NCBI GenBank assembly: GCA_963544615.1
Contig: CAUUGB010000016.1
Coordinates: forward strand, 1 to 19,293
Direction of reading: 5' to 3'
Length of the DNA: 19,293 nt
DNA from: CAUUGB01 sp963544615
Lineage (GTDB): Bacteria > Patescibacteriota > Microgenomatia > UBA1400 > PJMF01
A program made the translations under genes and the position numbers. Positions 6,445-14,680 of this stretch are shown in pieces (position 1 is the first letter of the stretch; every line of letters begins with the position of its first letter). The notes beneath the pieces are model-generated. The model did no database searches, was not told the origin of the DNA, and saw only the letters and a program-made list of their open reading frames with translations.

Positions 6445-7533
6445 TTATTCGGTTAAAATATAGCGCACTCCTTTGGTGACTCCACGTTTTTCTACCACTC
6501 CTTTTTTGATTAAATCTTTAAGGTCGCGCAAAATGGTGTCGGTAGAAACATTGGGGAGCGCTTGTTGGGCTTGTTCAGAAGTAATCTCACCTTGGTGATT
6601 TAAGATTTCCAATAAGACAATTTGTCTCTCTGAGAGAGAAATTTGTTTACCCAGCTGTTCTTTAAGTTTTAAGTCTTTAGATAACTTCATGACTTGACTT
6701 TTAACTTTATCTACTTCAATTGCTAGTCCATAACCAAAATATTCCAGCCAGTAAGTTAAATCAGCATTACCAGATTGTTGCACGGAAAGCAAAGCTTGAT
6801 AATAGCGACCAACATCCATATCAAAATACTGCTCCAAAGAAAAAAACTTTTTAAAATCGTAATGAGATAAATACAAAACTAAAGTTGCCATGGCTCTAGC
6901 ACTTCTACCATTGCCTTCTACAAAAGGATGAATGTGAACTAGCTGGTAATGAGTAATTGCGGCGCGCACAATAGGATGAATGTTGGCAGTTTCTGGGGCA
7001 TTAAGCCAAGTAAAAAAATCATTCATTAAAAATGGCACTTCACTGTGATGGGGAGGACGAAAAGCTACCTCATCACCACTGACAGCTTTAACTACTACCT
7101 CTTTATCACGATATACCCCCACATATTGTTCATCAATTAAACGGGCAGTAGTTAATGAATGCAGTTTTTTGAAAGTTTTTTCACTGAGAATATTGGGGTT
7201 GGCAATATTTTGTTGTTGATCAATCCACCAAACTACATTGCGATAATTAATTACTTCTTGAATATCACGATCGCGCGCCATAATACCGGCTTTTTCTGAA
7301 ATAGAGCGTAAATTAGAATCGTCTAGCATCACCACTTGTCGAGCTTGTTCGGCAGTTAAATCGTTACCTTCAATTTTGGTACCAAAGTGAACAGTGCGTT
7401 GTAAAGCGTCGTCTCTAAATTTCATTTCCCAAGCTGGCACTAAAGGAGAATTTTCAATTAAAGCTCGAGCAGCTTCAATGCGAGAAATATACATCACTAA
7501 ATTATTAGTAATGATAAAGTTGGGCACAAACAT
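6445..7533 (-). CDS. Fic-family protein (class II) with C-terminal winged helix
   Basis: Fic enzymes usually transfer AMP to hydroxyl groups of target proteins. From the ATG at 7533 it has 362 residues. The complete active-site motif HPFVEGNGRSAR is present with catalytic H202. An N-terminal auto-inhibitory helix motif, 'GTKIEGN' with E55, marks class II; its first S/T position is G here. 'ISRIEAARALIENSPLVPAWE' is the Fic N-terminal region. The C-terminus (about 290-362) looks like a winged-helix DNA-binding domain ('SERQIVLLEILNHQGEITSEQA', 'STDTILRDLKDLIKKGVVEKRG'). I chose 7533 and not the ATG at 7551 because the TGGTATAAT promoter box lies inside the extra six codons; transcription would begin at the 7533 ATG itself. 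Target unknown: it may be a toxin-type regulator, a DNA-linked self-modifier or an effector. Confidence 0.92.
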   Translation of the reverse strand: MFVPNFIITNNLVMYISRIEAARALIENSPLVPAWEMKFRDDALQRTVHFGTKIEGNDLTAEQARQVVMLDDSNLRSISEKAGIMARDRDIQEVINYRNVVWWIDQQQNIANPNILSEKTFKKLHSLTTARLIDEQYVGVYRDKEVVVKAVSGDEVAFRPPHHSEVPFLMNDFFTWLNAPETANIHPIVRAAITHYQLVHIHPFVEGNGRSARAMATLVLYLSHYDFKKFFSLEQYFDMDVGRYYQALLSVQQSGNADLTYWLEYFGYGLAIEVDKVKSQVMKLSKDLKLKEQLGKQISLSERQIVLLEILNHQGEITSEQAQQALPNVSTDTILRDLKDLIKKGVVEKRGVTKGVRYILTE

Positions 7534-7539
7534 GTCAGC

Positions 7540-7548
7540 ATTATACCA
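7540..7548 (-). promoter_or_regulatory. Extended -10 promoter of the Fic operon, decides a leaderless start
   Basis: TGGTATAAT on the minus strand with exactly 6 nt between its last base and the ATG at 7533, so +1 falls on the A of ATG. It overlaps the upstream in-frame ATG at 7551, making that start unlikely. Confidence 0.65.
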
Positions 7549-7621
7549 CATTCCGGCAAATTATGCGGAAATTGTTTAAACTATTTTTGCCGATTTAGCG
7601 CCATAATTTTTAATATTGGCA

Positions 7622-7661
7622 CCATCTTCACCCGTGGTGGTTTAACTACTTAAATAGATGG
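7622..7661. other. Small three-way-junction inverted repeat upstream of rplU
   Basis: CCATCT (7622-7627) pairs with AGATGG (7656-7661). Inside are CACC/GGTG (7629-7632/7636-7639) and TTTAA/TTAAA (7641-7645/7650-7654). It lies 30 bp upstream of the rplU -35. It would be in a leader only if a promoter further upstream is also used. No T-run follows. Confidence 0.35.
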
Positions 7662-7690
7662 ATAAAAAGGCCACAAAGTTAATCAATTGA

Positions 7691-7719
7691 TTGCAGAATA
7701 GCCTGATTAATGATATAAT
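7691..7719 (+). promoter_or_regulatory. Promoter of rplU
   Basis: -35 TTGCAG (7691-7696), 17-bp spacer, extended -10 TGATATAAT (7711-7719). Only 9 nt separate the -10 from the ATG, so the leader is about 3 nt. Confidence 0.65.
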
Positions 7720-7728
7720 TACTCTTCT

Positions 7729-8037
7729 ATGAAATACGCAGTAATTCAATTACAAGGCAAGCAATATTTAGTACAGCCGGGGCAGTTGTTAACTGTGGAT
7801 CTTTTACCTGGTAAACCCGGTGATAAAATTGCCATTACCGATGTACTGCTCAAGCGTGATGCCGACAAGGTTAGCGTGGGGACGCCACTAGTAAAAGGTG
7901 CTAAAGTGGTATTAAAAGTGGTACAAAGTGGTAAAGATACCAAACTTAAAGTTTTTAAGTACAAATCTAAATCTAGATATCGTAAAACTATTGGTCATCG
8001 CCAAAGTATTACCAATTTAGAGGTGGTGTCGATTTAG
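7729..8037 (+). CDS. rplU: 50S ribosomal protein L21
   Basis: Large-subunit protein binding 23S rRNA, 102 residues, the usual length. It shows 'YAVIQLQGKQYLVQPGQLLTVDLL' at the N-terminus, the 'GDKIAITDVLL' and 'GTPLVKGAKV' middle, and the conserved basic end 'KVFKYKSKSRYRKTIGHRQ' leading into 'ITNLEV'. The near-leaderless start leaves no room for a Shine-Dalgarno. It heads a plus-strand run with the methyltransferase (52-nt gap) and rpmA. L21 and L27 are normally neighbours, here separated by one gene. Confidence 0.97.
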   Translation: MKYAVIQLQGKQYLVQPGQLLTVDLLPGKPGDKIAITDVLLKRDADKVSVGTPLVKGAKVVLKVVQSGKDTKLKVFKYKSKSRYRKTIGHRQSITNLEVVSI

Positions 8038-8089
8038 CTAGTTTGGTTTTACCTGTTAGACGGTAGTCGTTAGTTTATCAGCGACGAGT

Positions 8090-9247
8090 ATGAAAAATCA
8101 ATATTTATTTCAGCTGGGAGCAATGTCTTCATTATGTTGGGCAGAATTGCAGGCTGTGTTTCCGTCGGCGGTTCTTGTTCAACCTCATTTGGCTTTGTTT
8201 GAGAGCAGTGATAATTTTGACGCTCAAGCGGCTATTGCTAAACTTGGTGGCACCGTTAAGATTGCTCAAGTTCTCAAACAATTACCCTCATCCAGCACAA
8301 AAGAGGAAATTATTGCTACTACCTCTTTTTTACTGCAAAAAGACAGTCAGCAAAAAATTTATTTTGCCTTGGGCGAATTAGGACGTGACCATTTAGAACC
8401 TCTAGATAGTATTTCTATTAAAGAACAACTTTTAGAGCGAGGTTTTAAGGTGCGTTTTGCGCCGACTAAGCGTCAAGGAGCTGGAGCTGGTTTACTGTTA
8501 CACAAAAAGTTGCGCGAGATTTTAGTGATTTCTACTCCTGAGAGGATTTTACTTGCCCAAACTGTGGGAGTACAAGATATCGATGAGTGGAGCAGGCGTG
8601 ATCGTGGCAAACCTTATGCTAATCATAAAAAAGGCATGCTGCCACCAAAATTAGGACGACAAATGCTTAATTTAGCCCAGCTTCCTCAAGCAGCCAGAAT
8701 TTGGGATCCTTTTTCTGGAACAGGCACAATTTTGCTGGAAGCAATGCTGATGGATAATATAGCGACTATTTATGGTAGTGACCTTGATTCTCAAGCAGTA
8801 TCTGGTAGTCAGCAAAATTTAACTTGGCTAGTAGAAACTAGTGCTCCCTTACTGCCGCAACCTTTTGCTACTTGGCACTGTTTTTTAAGTAATGCTACCA
8901 CCACCACTCTCGCCCAATTAGATGGAAAAAAAATTGACGCTATTGTGAGTGAGCCATTTTTAGGTAAACAAACCCCTAAAGAGGGAGATTTGGCTAATAT
9001 TTTCCGGGGCTTAGAAAAACTTTATTGGGGTTGTTTTAGAAATTGGCGCACCCTACTGGTTGCCGGTGCTAAAGTAGTGTTAGTTTTTCCTCAAGCTCGC
9101 GACAGGCGAGGTAGAGAATACCATCTTAATGGTTTGCTTGACAAACTCCAGACTATCGGCTATACTAAATGCTCTCGTGACCTCGAGTACGCACGTCCAA
9201 ATGCTCTCATTAGACGTGAGATTTGTGTCTTTAGTTTTAAAGGTTAA
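8090..9247 (+). CDS. TRM11/TrmG10-like RNA guanine-N2 methyltransferase
   Basis: S-adenosylmethionine-dependent methyltransferase, 385 residues. The N-terminal half (to about 170) is consistent with a THUMP-type RNA-binding region. 'SRRDRGKPYANHKKGMLPPK' (about 170-190) is the linker typical of TRM11/TrmG10 enzymes. The class I Rossmann SAM motif is 'DPFSGTGT' at 206-213, followed by 'ILLEA'. Motif IV, usually D/N-P-P-Y, reads 'SEPF' at 287-290, a departure from the canonical catalytic motif. 'YARPNALIRREI' ends the domain. Known relatives methylate G10 of tRNA, but its place between L21 and L27 makes an rRNA target worth considering. Only 5 nt separate it from rpmA. No good Shine-Dalgarno before the ATG. 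Family secure, substrate not. Confidence 0.85.
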   Translation: MKNQYLFQLGAMSSLCWAELQAVFPSAVLVQPHLALFESSDNFDAQAAIAKLGGTVKIAQVLKQLPSSSTKEEIIATTSFLLQKDSQQKIYFALGELGRDHLEPLDSISIKEQLLERGFKVRFAPTKRQGAGAGLLLHKKLREILVISTPERILLAQTVGVQDIDEWSRRDRGKPYANHKKGMLPPKLGRQMLNLAQLPQAARIWDPFSGTGTILLEAMLMDNIATIYGSDLDSQAVSGSQQNLTWLVETSAPLLPQPFATWHCFLSNATTTTLAQLDGKKIDAIVSEPFLGKQTPKEGDLANIFRGLEKLYWGCFRNWRTLLVAGAKVVLVFPQARDRRGREYHLNGLLDKLQTIGYTKCSRDLEYARPNALIRREICVFSFKG

Positions 9248-9252
9248 TTTAT

Positions 9253-9510
9253 ATGTCAAAAGTAAAAGCTGGTGGTAGTGTTCACCAACATGCTCAGGGA
9301 AATCGCAAAAGTAAGTGTTTGGGTTTGAAAAAATCTGGGGGTCAGCGGGTGTTGCCTGGTAATATTATTATCCGTCAAAGAGGTGCTAAATACAAAGCTG
9401 GTGGTGGAGTGGGGATGGGTCATGACCATACCATTTTTGCGCTTATTGCCGGTAAGGTTAAATTTTCCCAAAAATTGGGCAATACTTTAGTTAGTGTTGT
9501 GGCTGACTAA
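9253..9510 (+). CDS. rpmA: 50S ribosomal protein L27
   Basis: Large-subunit protein whose N-terminus reaches towards the peptidyl transferase centre. 85 residues, usual length. It opens 'MSKVKAGGSVHQHAQGNRK', with the AGGS that follows the initiator region in other L27s, then 'CLGLKKSGGQRVLPGNIIIR', 'RQRGAKYKAGGGVGMGHDHT' and 'GKVKF'. There is no Firmicutes-type cleaved N-terminal extension, so no processing protease (Prp) is needed, and indeed none sits between L21 and L27. An AAAGGT sequence lies about 10 nt upstream, overlapping the end of the preceding gene, suggesting coupled translation. Confidence 0.97.
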   Translation: MSKVKAGGSVHQHAQGNRKSKCLGLKKSGGQRVLPGNIIIRQRGAKYKAGGGVGMGHDHTIFALIAGKVKFSQKLGNTLVSVVAD

Positions 9511-9517
9511 TTTACTC

Positions 9518-9546
9518 TTGTGATATCTGGTGAGTTGAATTATAAT
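9518..9546 (+). promoter_or_regulatory. Promoter of the 9554 gene, leaderless
   Basis: -35 TTGTGA (9518-9523), 17-bp spacer, -10 TATAAT (9541-9546). Seven nt separate it from the ATG, so +1 falls on or next to the A of ATG. Confidence 0.6.
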
Positions 9547-9553
9547 TCCCCAT

Positions 9554-11194
9554 ATGCTGCTTAGTGATGACTTAAAGCGCTATCTTGAGGCTTATCAGCG
9601 TGATTACGATTATCGTCATCAGGGTATTATTGCCAGTTTTGAGGTAGATGATTTGGCTTTGTCAGTGGGCAAATTCTATGAGCAAATTAGAAAAGTGGTC
9701 GATTGGAAAGAAGAAAACGCGCTGCGGCGGGGAGCAATTTCTCGAGCAATTAAAAGAAATCTAGTTGCTAGTGTTTATTCTTTTACTCGTGATGATTTAG
9801 AACGCTTGCATCGCATGGCAGAAGGAATGGTGTTGGAGTTAATGCGCTCAGGATATTTTGATAATAATTTTATTAACACGCAAAAAGTAAAAACAGTGGC
9901 ACAAATTTTGCAAAAATATTTAATTATTTTGCAAGATCTCAATACAGTTAATCGTGATGTTTCTCAAGCTGATTTAAAAAGTAAGATTAAATTACAAACG
10001 TGGACCATTGAAGTGGCAGCTTGTGAACTTGAAGAGTGCTTAATGCCCCCTTTTAAAACTACAGCTTTAATTAATTTAATGAGCAGGGTGTTGGAGCGGC
10101 GCATTAAAATTATCCCTCAAGAAACTTTGCCCAATCATGAGCGGGAAATATTTTTGCAAATTGGAGTGTGGCGGAGTTTATTTGGCGCTGACGATTATTT
10201 ATTGTCGTATTTACTACTCAAGCGTACTCAGAGTAATTTTTTTGATTTTTCCCATGAGTTTGGGCGAGCGCAAGTCTGTGCTTATATCAATCAATATCAA
10301 GTCATTGAAAATTATCTCAATCACAAGGTAGCGCGTTTGTTTTTGCGCATTTGCAACAAATACGATGCCGCTTATCGTTTAATTGGTCTAATTGCCAATC
10401 AAGCAGAAATCACTTCAGTTTCTCAAGGAGAAGATTTTTTTAGCCATGAAACCCAGGTGCAAGAGGCTTATGAAACAATTTATAAACAGCGGATTAAAAA
10501 CCTTAAGATTAGTTTGTTGAAAGCTGCTTTTTGGACTACGCTTTCTATCCTCATTGCCAATATTGCGAGTGTGCTAATTTTAGAATTGCCAGTAGCTGGT
10601 TTGTTGGGTTATGATTTTTCTTGGTGGGCAATTTTTTGGGATATTATGATTCCCAGTATTGCCATGTTTACTTTGGTGATGTTAATTCGCCCACCCCGGA
10701 AAGAAAATCAAGCAGTGGTGTGGGAAGAAATTAGCAAGATTTTGTATCAAGACAAACAACAAGATGTTTACGAAATTCGCCTCAATCAAAAAAGTAGTTT
10801 AATTTTACAAGGATTTTTTACTGGGACTACTATTTTAGCAGGAGCAGTGGGTTTGCTTGGAATTGGTGCTCTTTTTTATTTAGCTGGATTGCCAATTACC
10901 AGTGTTTACTTAAATGTAGTTTACATTACTATGGTGCTGTTTGCTTCACTCAATATTCGCGCTAAAGCCCAGGCACTCACCATTTATGAGCGCACTGGTC
11001 TGAGTGATTTTTTGCTGGATATTTTTGCTCTACCTTTAGCACGCATTGGCCAATGGTTTTCTAAAAAATGGAAAGAGTATAATATTTTTTCCATAGTTTT
11101 TAGCATTATTATTGATGTGCCCTTTTCTTTACTAATTGCTTTTATTGAAGAGTGGCGTGGTTTTCTTAAAGAAACCAAATCAGAAATTCGCTAA
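9554..11194 (+). CDS. Large conserved membrane protein of unknown function
   Basis: 546 residues. The first 315 or so are soluble and mostly helical, with 'RHQGIIASFEVDDLALSVGKF' near residue 21 and 'VVDWKEENALRRGAISR' near residue 47. I recall this start from uncharacterised Patescibacteria proteins, though I cannot check it here. The second half has about five membrane helices (roughly 322-350, 356-379, 415-444, 449-470, 509-532). A cytoplasmic loop follows the second helix ('RPPRKENQAVVWEEISKILY'). No nucleotide-binding or catalytic motif is visible. It has its own leaderless promoter and its stop overlaps by 3 bp (11192-11194 against 11191-11193) the stop of the convergent M23 gene. Function unknown. 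Confidence 0.85.
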   Translation: MLLSDDLKRYLEAYQRDYDYRHQGIIASFEVDDLALSVGKFYEQIRKVVDWKEENALRRGAISRAIKRNLVASVYSFTRDDLERLHRMAEGMVLELMRSGYFDNNFINTQKVKTVAQILQKYLIILQDLNTVNRDVSQADLKSKIKLQTWTIEVAACELEECLMPPFKTTALINLMSRVLERRIKIIPQETLPNHEREIFLQIGVWRSLFGADDYLLSYLLLKRTQSNFFDFSHEFGRAQVCAYINQYQVIENYLNHKVARLFLRICNKYDAAYRLIGLIANQAEITSVSQGEDFFSHETQVQEAYETIYKQRIKNLKISLLKAAFWTTLSILIANIASVLILELPVAGLLGYDFSWWAIFWDIMIPSIAMFTLVMLIRPPRKENQAVVWEEISKILYQDKQQDVYEIRLNQKSSLILQGFFTGTTILAGAVGLLGIGALFYLAGLPITSVYLNVVYITMVLFASLNIRAKAQALTIYERTGLSDFLLDIFALPLARIGQWFSKKWKEYNIFSIVFSIIIDVPFSLLIAFIEEWRGFLKETKSEIR

Positions 11195-12243
11195 AGACAG
11201 CGTGATAATAGTGGTAAGGGATCCATGGGCTCACCATTTTGGCGATACTCTAAATGCAAGTGATTGCCAGTGGAATCGCCGGTACTGCCCACCAAGCCCA
11301 CAGTTTCGCCAACATTCACCATTTGTCCCTCACTCACGGTAATGCGATTTAGATGAGCATAATAAATTTGGATTTCACCGTTATCAGTAATCAGCCAATT
11401 ACCATAGCCAGCGGCATCATAATTAGGAATGTGTACTTTACCAGACAGTACTGCTTGTATTCTGGTATTGGCGGGTTGGGGAATATCAACGCCAGTATGC
11501 ATTTGTGCTCGGGCATTCTTGGGATGAAGTCGGTAACCGAATTGACTAGAAACTTGCCACATGCAAGTGGTGTCGGCAAAAGGATTAGCTAAAACTTGTG
11601 CAGTTAAATTAGCTTGACTTAAAGTGTCTAAATAACTTAAACTTTCTCGTGCAGCTGCTGCCACTGCGGCATCACTACTGCTACTTTGTGCTTGGAGATG
11701 TTGGGTAAGTGTTTGGGTGCGCAGTTCTACCACCAAAGTATTTTCTTCTTTAATTTCTTTTACATTGATTTGATTTAACTCTTGATGAAGAGCGGCGATT
11801 TTGTCTTGAATTAAAGCGAGGGAATATTCAGTTAAAAGATTATCAAAATATATTAAGTAATGACGCAATTGAGAATACACCCCTACTCCTTCGCTATCTT
11901 TTTTTTCACCGTTAACTTGTAAAATGACGGTTTTTCCGGCAGCACGATAATCTGCTACTAAAGTAGCAATTTTTTGCATGGTTTGTAAATCTAGTTGTTG
12001 TAAGTAGCGGCTCATTGCTTGTTGTTCTCTCACATCAGCTTTAATACTAGTGGCACTAATAAGTAAAAACACCCCCACTAAACAACCGATGAGTAAAAAT
12101 AATAGTAAAGATAAAGGTAGTAGTAACCACCAAGTTATTTTTAGTTTGCTAGCAAGTAAAATTCTTTTTGCTAAAGCACGAGATTGTCGATAAGTTAATA
12201 TTAGTAATGATTTGCTGCTGGTTTGAGCAAAGTCTCTACTCAT
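11191..12243 (-). CDS. Membrane-anchored M23 (LytM-type) endopeptidase of the T4SS operon
   Basis: Zinc peptidase expected to cut peptide cross-links of the cell wall so the secretion channel can pass. From the ATG at 12243 it has 350 residues: a basic cytoplasmic tail, a membrane helix (about 39-64), a helical, probably coiled-coil stalk (to about 225), then the M23 domain. Zinc ligands are complete: H249 and D253 in 'MHTGVDI', H328 and H330 in 'GNHLHLEYR'. I chose 12243 over the TTG at 12258 because its ATG overlaps the VirB4 stop in ATGAGTAG, a translational-coupling arrangement. It is the last gene of the six-gene operon and takes the place of the VirB1-like or NlpC/CHAP lysin of related systems. 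It ends in TAG. Confidence 0.9.
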   Translation of the reverse strand: MSRDFAQTSSKSLLILTYRQSRALAKRILLASKLKITWWLLLPLSLLLFLLIGCLVGVFLLISATSIKADVREQQAMSRYLQQLDLQTMQKIATLVADYRAAGKTVILQVNGEKKDSEGVGVYSQLRHYLIYFDNLLTEYSLALIQDKIAALHQELNQINVKEIKEENTLVVELRTQTLTQHLQAQSSSSDAAVAAAARESLSYLDTLSQANLTAQVLANPFADTTCMWQVSSQFGYRLHPKNARAQMHTGVDIPQPANTRIQAVLSGKVHIPNYDAAGYGNWLITDNGEIQIYYAHLNRITVSEGQMVNVGETVGLVGSTGDSTGNHLHLEYRQNGEPMDPLPLLSRCL

Positions 12244-14680
12244 GAGTAACTTCTTCAAGTTTGGTGGTCATCATGGAGTAAAGATTTAATTTAGCAGGAA
12301 AATCATCAATTAAAGGAATAATGCTAGAACCGGCAAAAAGCAGTCCTTGCCCGGCTGCAGCATTAGTGACAAAAGAGAGTTGCCGACTGGAGATGTTTAA
12401 TAGTTTGGCTAATTGTTGGCGATCACTGGCAGCTTGATTAAACATGAGCAAAAAATCAGAATTAGAAAGCATTCTTCTAGCTAAATCAGATAGGAGAAGC
12501 GTTTCTACATTTTGTGTAATGCCAGTAGGAATAGCACCCCATTTGCGTGCCCGAGACCACAATTCAAAAAAGTAATTGGCCGAATATTCATTCTGAAACA
12601 AGAGTTGAATTTCATCAATATAAATCCAGGTGCGACGTCCTAAATTACGATTTTTGGTAATTCTGTTCCAAATTTGATCAAGGACAATCAACATCCCAAA
12701 AGTGCGCAGTTGTTTGCCTAAATCACGAATATCGTAAACAACCAAGCGGCTATTAGCATCCACATTGGTTTGGTGGGCAAAAACGCTCAGCGTTCCTTTG
12801 GTATAAAGTTCTAAGGCTAGAGCTACTTGTGCTGCCTCTGCCTCTTTTTGCGCTTTAAGCGTTTGGTAAAAATCTTGTAGAGTTGGTGGTGATTGGGGAT
12901 TAGTTTTGGCGAAATAAGGTTGGTAAGTGAGTTTGCAAGCTCTATCAATGACAGTTTTTTGGGTGGGAGTTAAGCCTGATTTGCCACCTAAAAGTAGTTC
13001 GCAAAGTGAAAGAATAAACTCACTTTTGAGTAAAATTGGATTATCTTCGTCAGCATAATCCATGGTTAAATCCAGAGGATTAATATAGGTACTGGAGCCG
13101 GCAGAAACATGAATAATCTCACCAGCAAAGCCGTGAGCTAAATTAGCATATTCTCTCTCTGGGTCAATAATAATCACTTCACTTTCTGGGTCTGATAAAA
13201 GCACATTTACCATTTCTCTTTTGGCTGCAAATGATTTGCCCGACCCAGGTGTGCCCAAAATCATCCCATTGGGAGCTTTAAGGCTGCGGCGATTAAACAT
13301 CACTAAATTGCGTGACAAACAATTTAAGCCATAATACATGCCGCCACTTTGAAATAACTCTTGAGTGGTAAAAGGAATAAAAATTGCAGTAGAGTTGGTA
13401 GTGAGAGTGCGCTCCAGAGGGAGAAAATTTTTGCCTAGTGGGAGGGTGGTATTTAGTGCCTGTTGACTTAAATAATCAAGCTTCATTAATTTGCAATTAG
13501 CTTTAGAGCGAGTGGTGGCAATAATTTGGGCGACATTTTCTTGCAGTTTATCGGGGCTGGAGGCAAAAGTAAAAATAGTTAACACCACCTTAAACATGCG
13601 TTGATTTTTATTTTGTAAATCATCTAGGAGACTTTGCGCTTCTTTAAGAGAATACTTTAATTCATAAGGCAACATTTCTTCGTCATAACCAGCTTTGTGA
13701 GCTTTTTTTAGCTCATCAATTTTTTGCTGTTGCATAAAACTAATCTTGCGTTTCACTAAATTAAGGGCGTCTTCCTGTTCCATCCCACTAATGTGAATGC
13801 TTACCACTAAATCGAGTGCTAAATCAGACAAATCACTAATAAATTTATCTGTCATTTCTGCGGGTAAATCTTTTAAGGCTAAAATTTGTCCATATAAATC
13901 GCCAAATACAAAAGTGTCTTTATGGCTAAAATTAAAACTGCTGGGTACTAAAGCATCTTTGGTAGTTAGGGAATTTTCTAGTAAACTTTGGTAAGAAAAA
14001 GTAAATCGCTCTTGTGGTTGGAGCATTTGAGCTAAAAGCTGCATTCTGCCTATGCCAGCTAAACTGGTAATTTGACATCCTAAAGCACGCAGTTGCTCAC
14101 TTAAATCTGCCTCCACTCTGTTTAAGGCACCAACTGCAGCAGCATAATCATTAGCATTAACACTAAAAGTTAAATATTTCTCTCTCACTAAATTGTTTTG
14201 TCCCTCACTGATTTTCTCTTGCAGCATTTGATTGAGTTCTTGACGATACTCATCTAAATTATCATCTGCTAAAGGTAAAAGCATTTGTTGATGAAAATTC
14301 TCCTCATCAATTCTTTTGTTGAGGATATTAAATTGCAAGTGTACTTTGGGATCTACATAATTAAGTAATTTGCAATATTGAGCAAAAATTTTTTCTTGTT
14401 CATCGCTTTTAGCTGCTTGGTAGTTAATGTCGCTAAAAAGCAGAGTTTTGGAAAACTCATGTTCGCTAAGTTGGCAAATGCCATCTTCAAATAAATACTG
14501 ATAGCTTAAAACATCTTGTGCGCTGCTTTTTTGCTGAAAGCATTTAGGCCAGTGCCAAAATTTAGCAGTGGCTGGCTTTTTTAATACTTTCTTTGGCGAG
14601 GCGGCGGTGTTTTTTAGTCTGCTGGCGGCTAAAGTGATAACCTTGGGCTTCGCTGACAGGTTTTTGGCAGATAAAGACAT
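12236..14680 (-). CDS. VirB4-type ATPase of the type IV secretion system
   Basis: Cytoplasmic-face ATPase that powers assembly and transport by the secretion channel. 814 residues, normal for the family. Walker A is 'GTPGSGKS' near residue 475-482 and Walker B 'WIYIDEIQLLF' with D689/E690. 'ITQNVETLL' and 'RMLSNSDFLLMFNQA' follow as in other VirB4/TraC proteins. Long blocks such as 'GKNFLPLERTLTTNSTAIF', 'TQELFQSGGMYYGLN' and 'LLGGKSGLTPTQKTVIDRAC' resemble the VirB4 of Firmicutes Tn1549/Tn5252-type elements very closely, from memory. The basic N-terminus (1-45) overlaps the prgI-like gene by 119 nt in another frame. I see no later good start before residue 50, and a Lys-rich N-terminus is usual here, so the overlap may be real. 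Ends in TAG. Confidence 0.95.
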   Translation of the reverse strand: MSLSAKNLSAKPKVITLAASRLKNTAASPKKVLKKPATAKFWHWPKCFQQKSSAQDVLSYQYLFEDGICQLSEHEFSKTLLFSDINYQAAKSDEQEKIFAQYCKLLNYVDPKVHLQFNILNKRIDEENFHQQMLLPLADDNLDEYRQELNQMLQEKISEGQNNLVREKYLTFSVNANDYAAAVGALNRVEADLSEQLRALGCQITSLAGIGRMQLLAQMLQPQERFTFSYQSLLENSLTTKDALVPSSFNFSHKDTFVFGDLYGQILALKDLPAEMTDKFISDLSDLALDLVVSIHISGMEQEDALNLVKRKISFMQQQKIDELKKAHKAGYDEEMLPYELKYSLKEAQSLLDDLQNKNQRMFKVVLTIFTFASSPDKLQENVAQIIATTRSKANCKLMKLDYLSQQALNTTLPLGKNFLPLERTLTTNSTAIFIPFTTQELFQSGGMYYGLNCLSRNLVMFNRRSLKAPNGMILGTPGSGKSFAAKREMVNVLLSDPESEVIIIDPEREYANLAHGFAGEIIHVSAGSSTYINPLDLTMDYADEDNPILLKSEFILSLCELLLGGKSGLTPTQKTVIDRACKLTYQPYFAKTNPQSPPTLQDFYQTLKAQKEAEAAQVALALELYTKGTLSVFAHQTNVDANSRLVVYDIRDLGKQLRTFGMLIVLDQIWNRITKNRNLGRRTWIYIDEIQLLFQNEYSANYFFELWSRARKWGAIPTGITQNVETLLLSDLARRMLSNSDFLLMFNQAASDRQQLAKLLNISSRQLSFVTNAAAGQGLLFAGSSIIPLIDDFPAKLNLYSMMTTKLEEVTHE

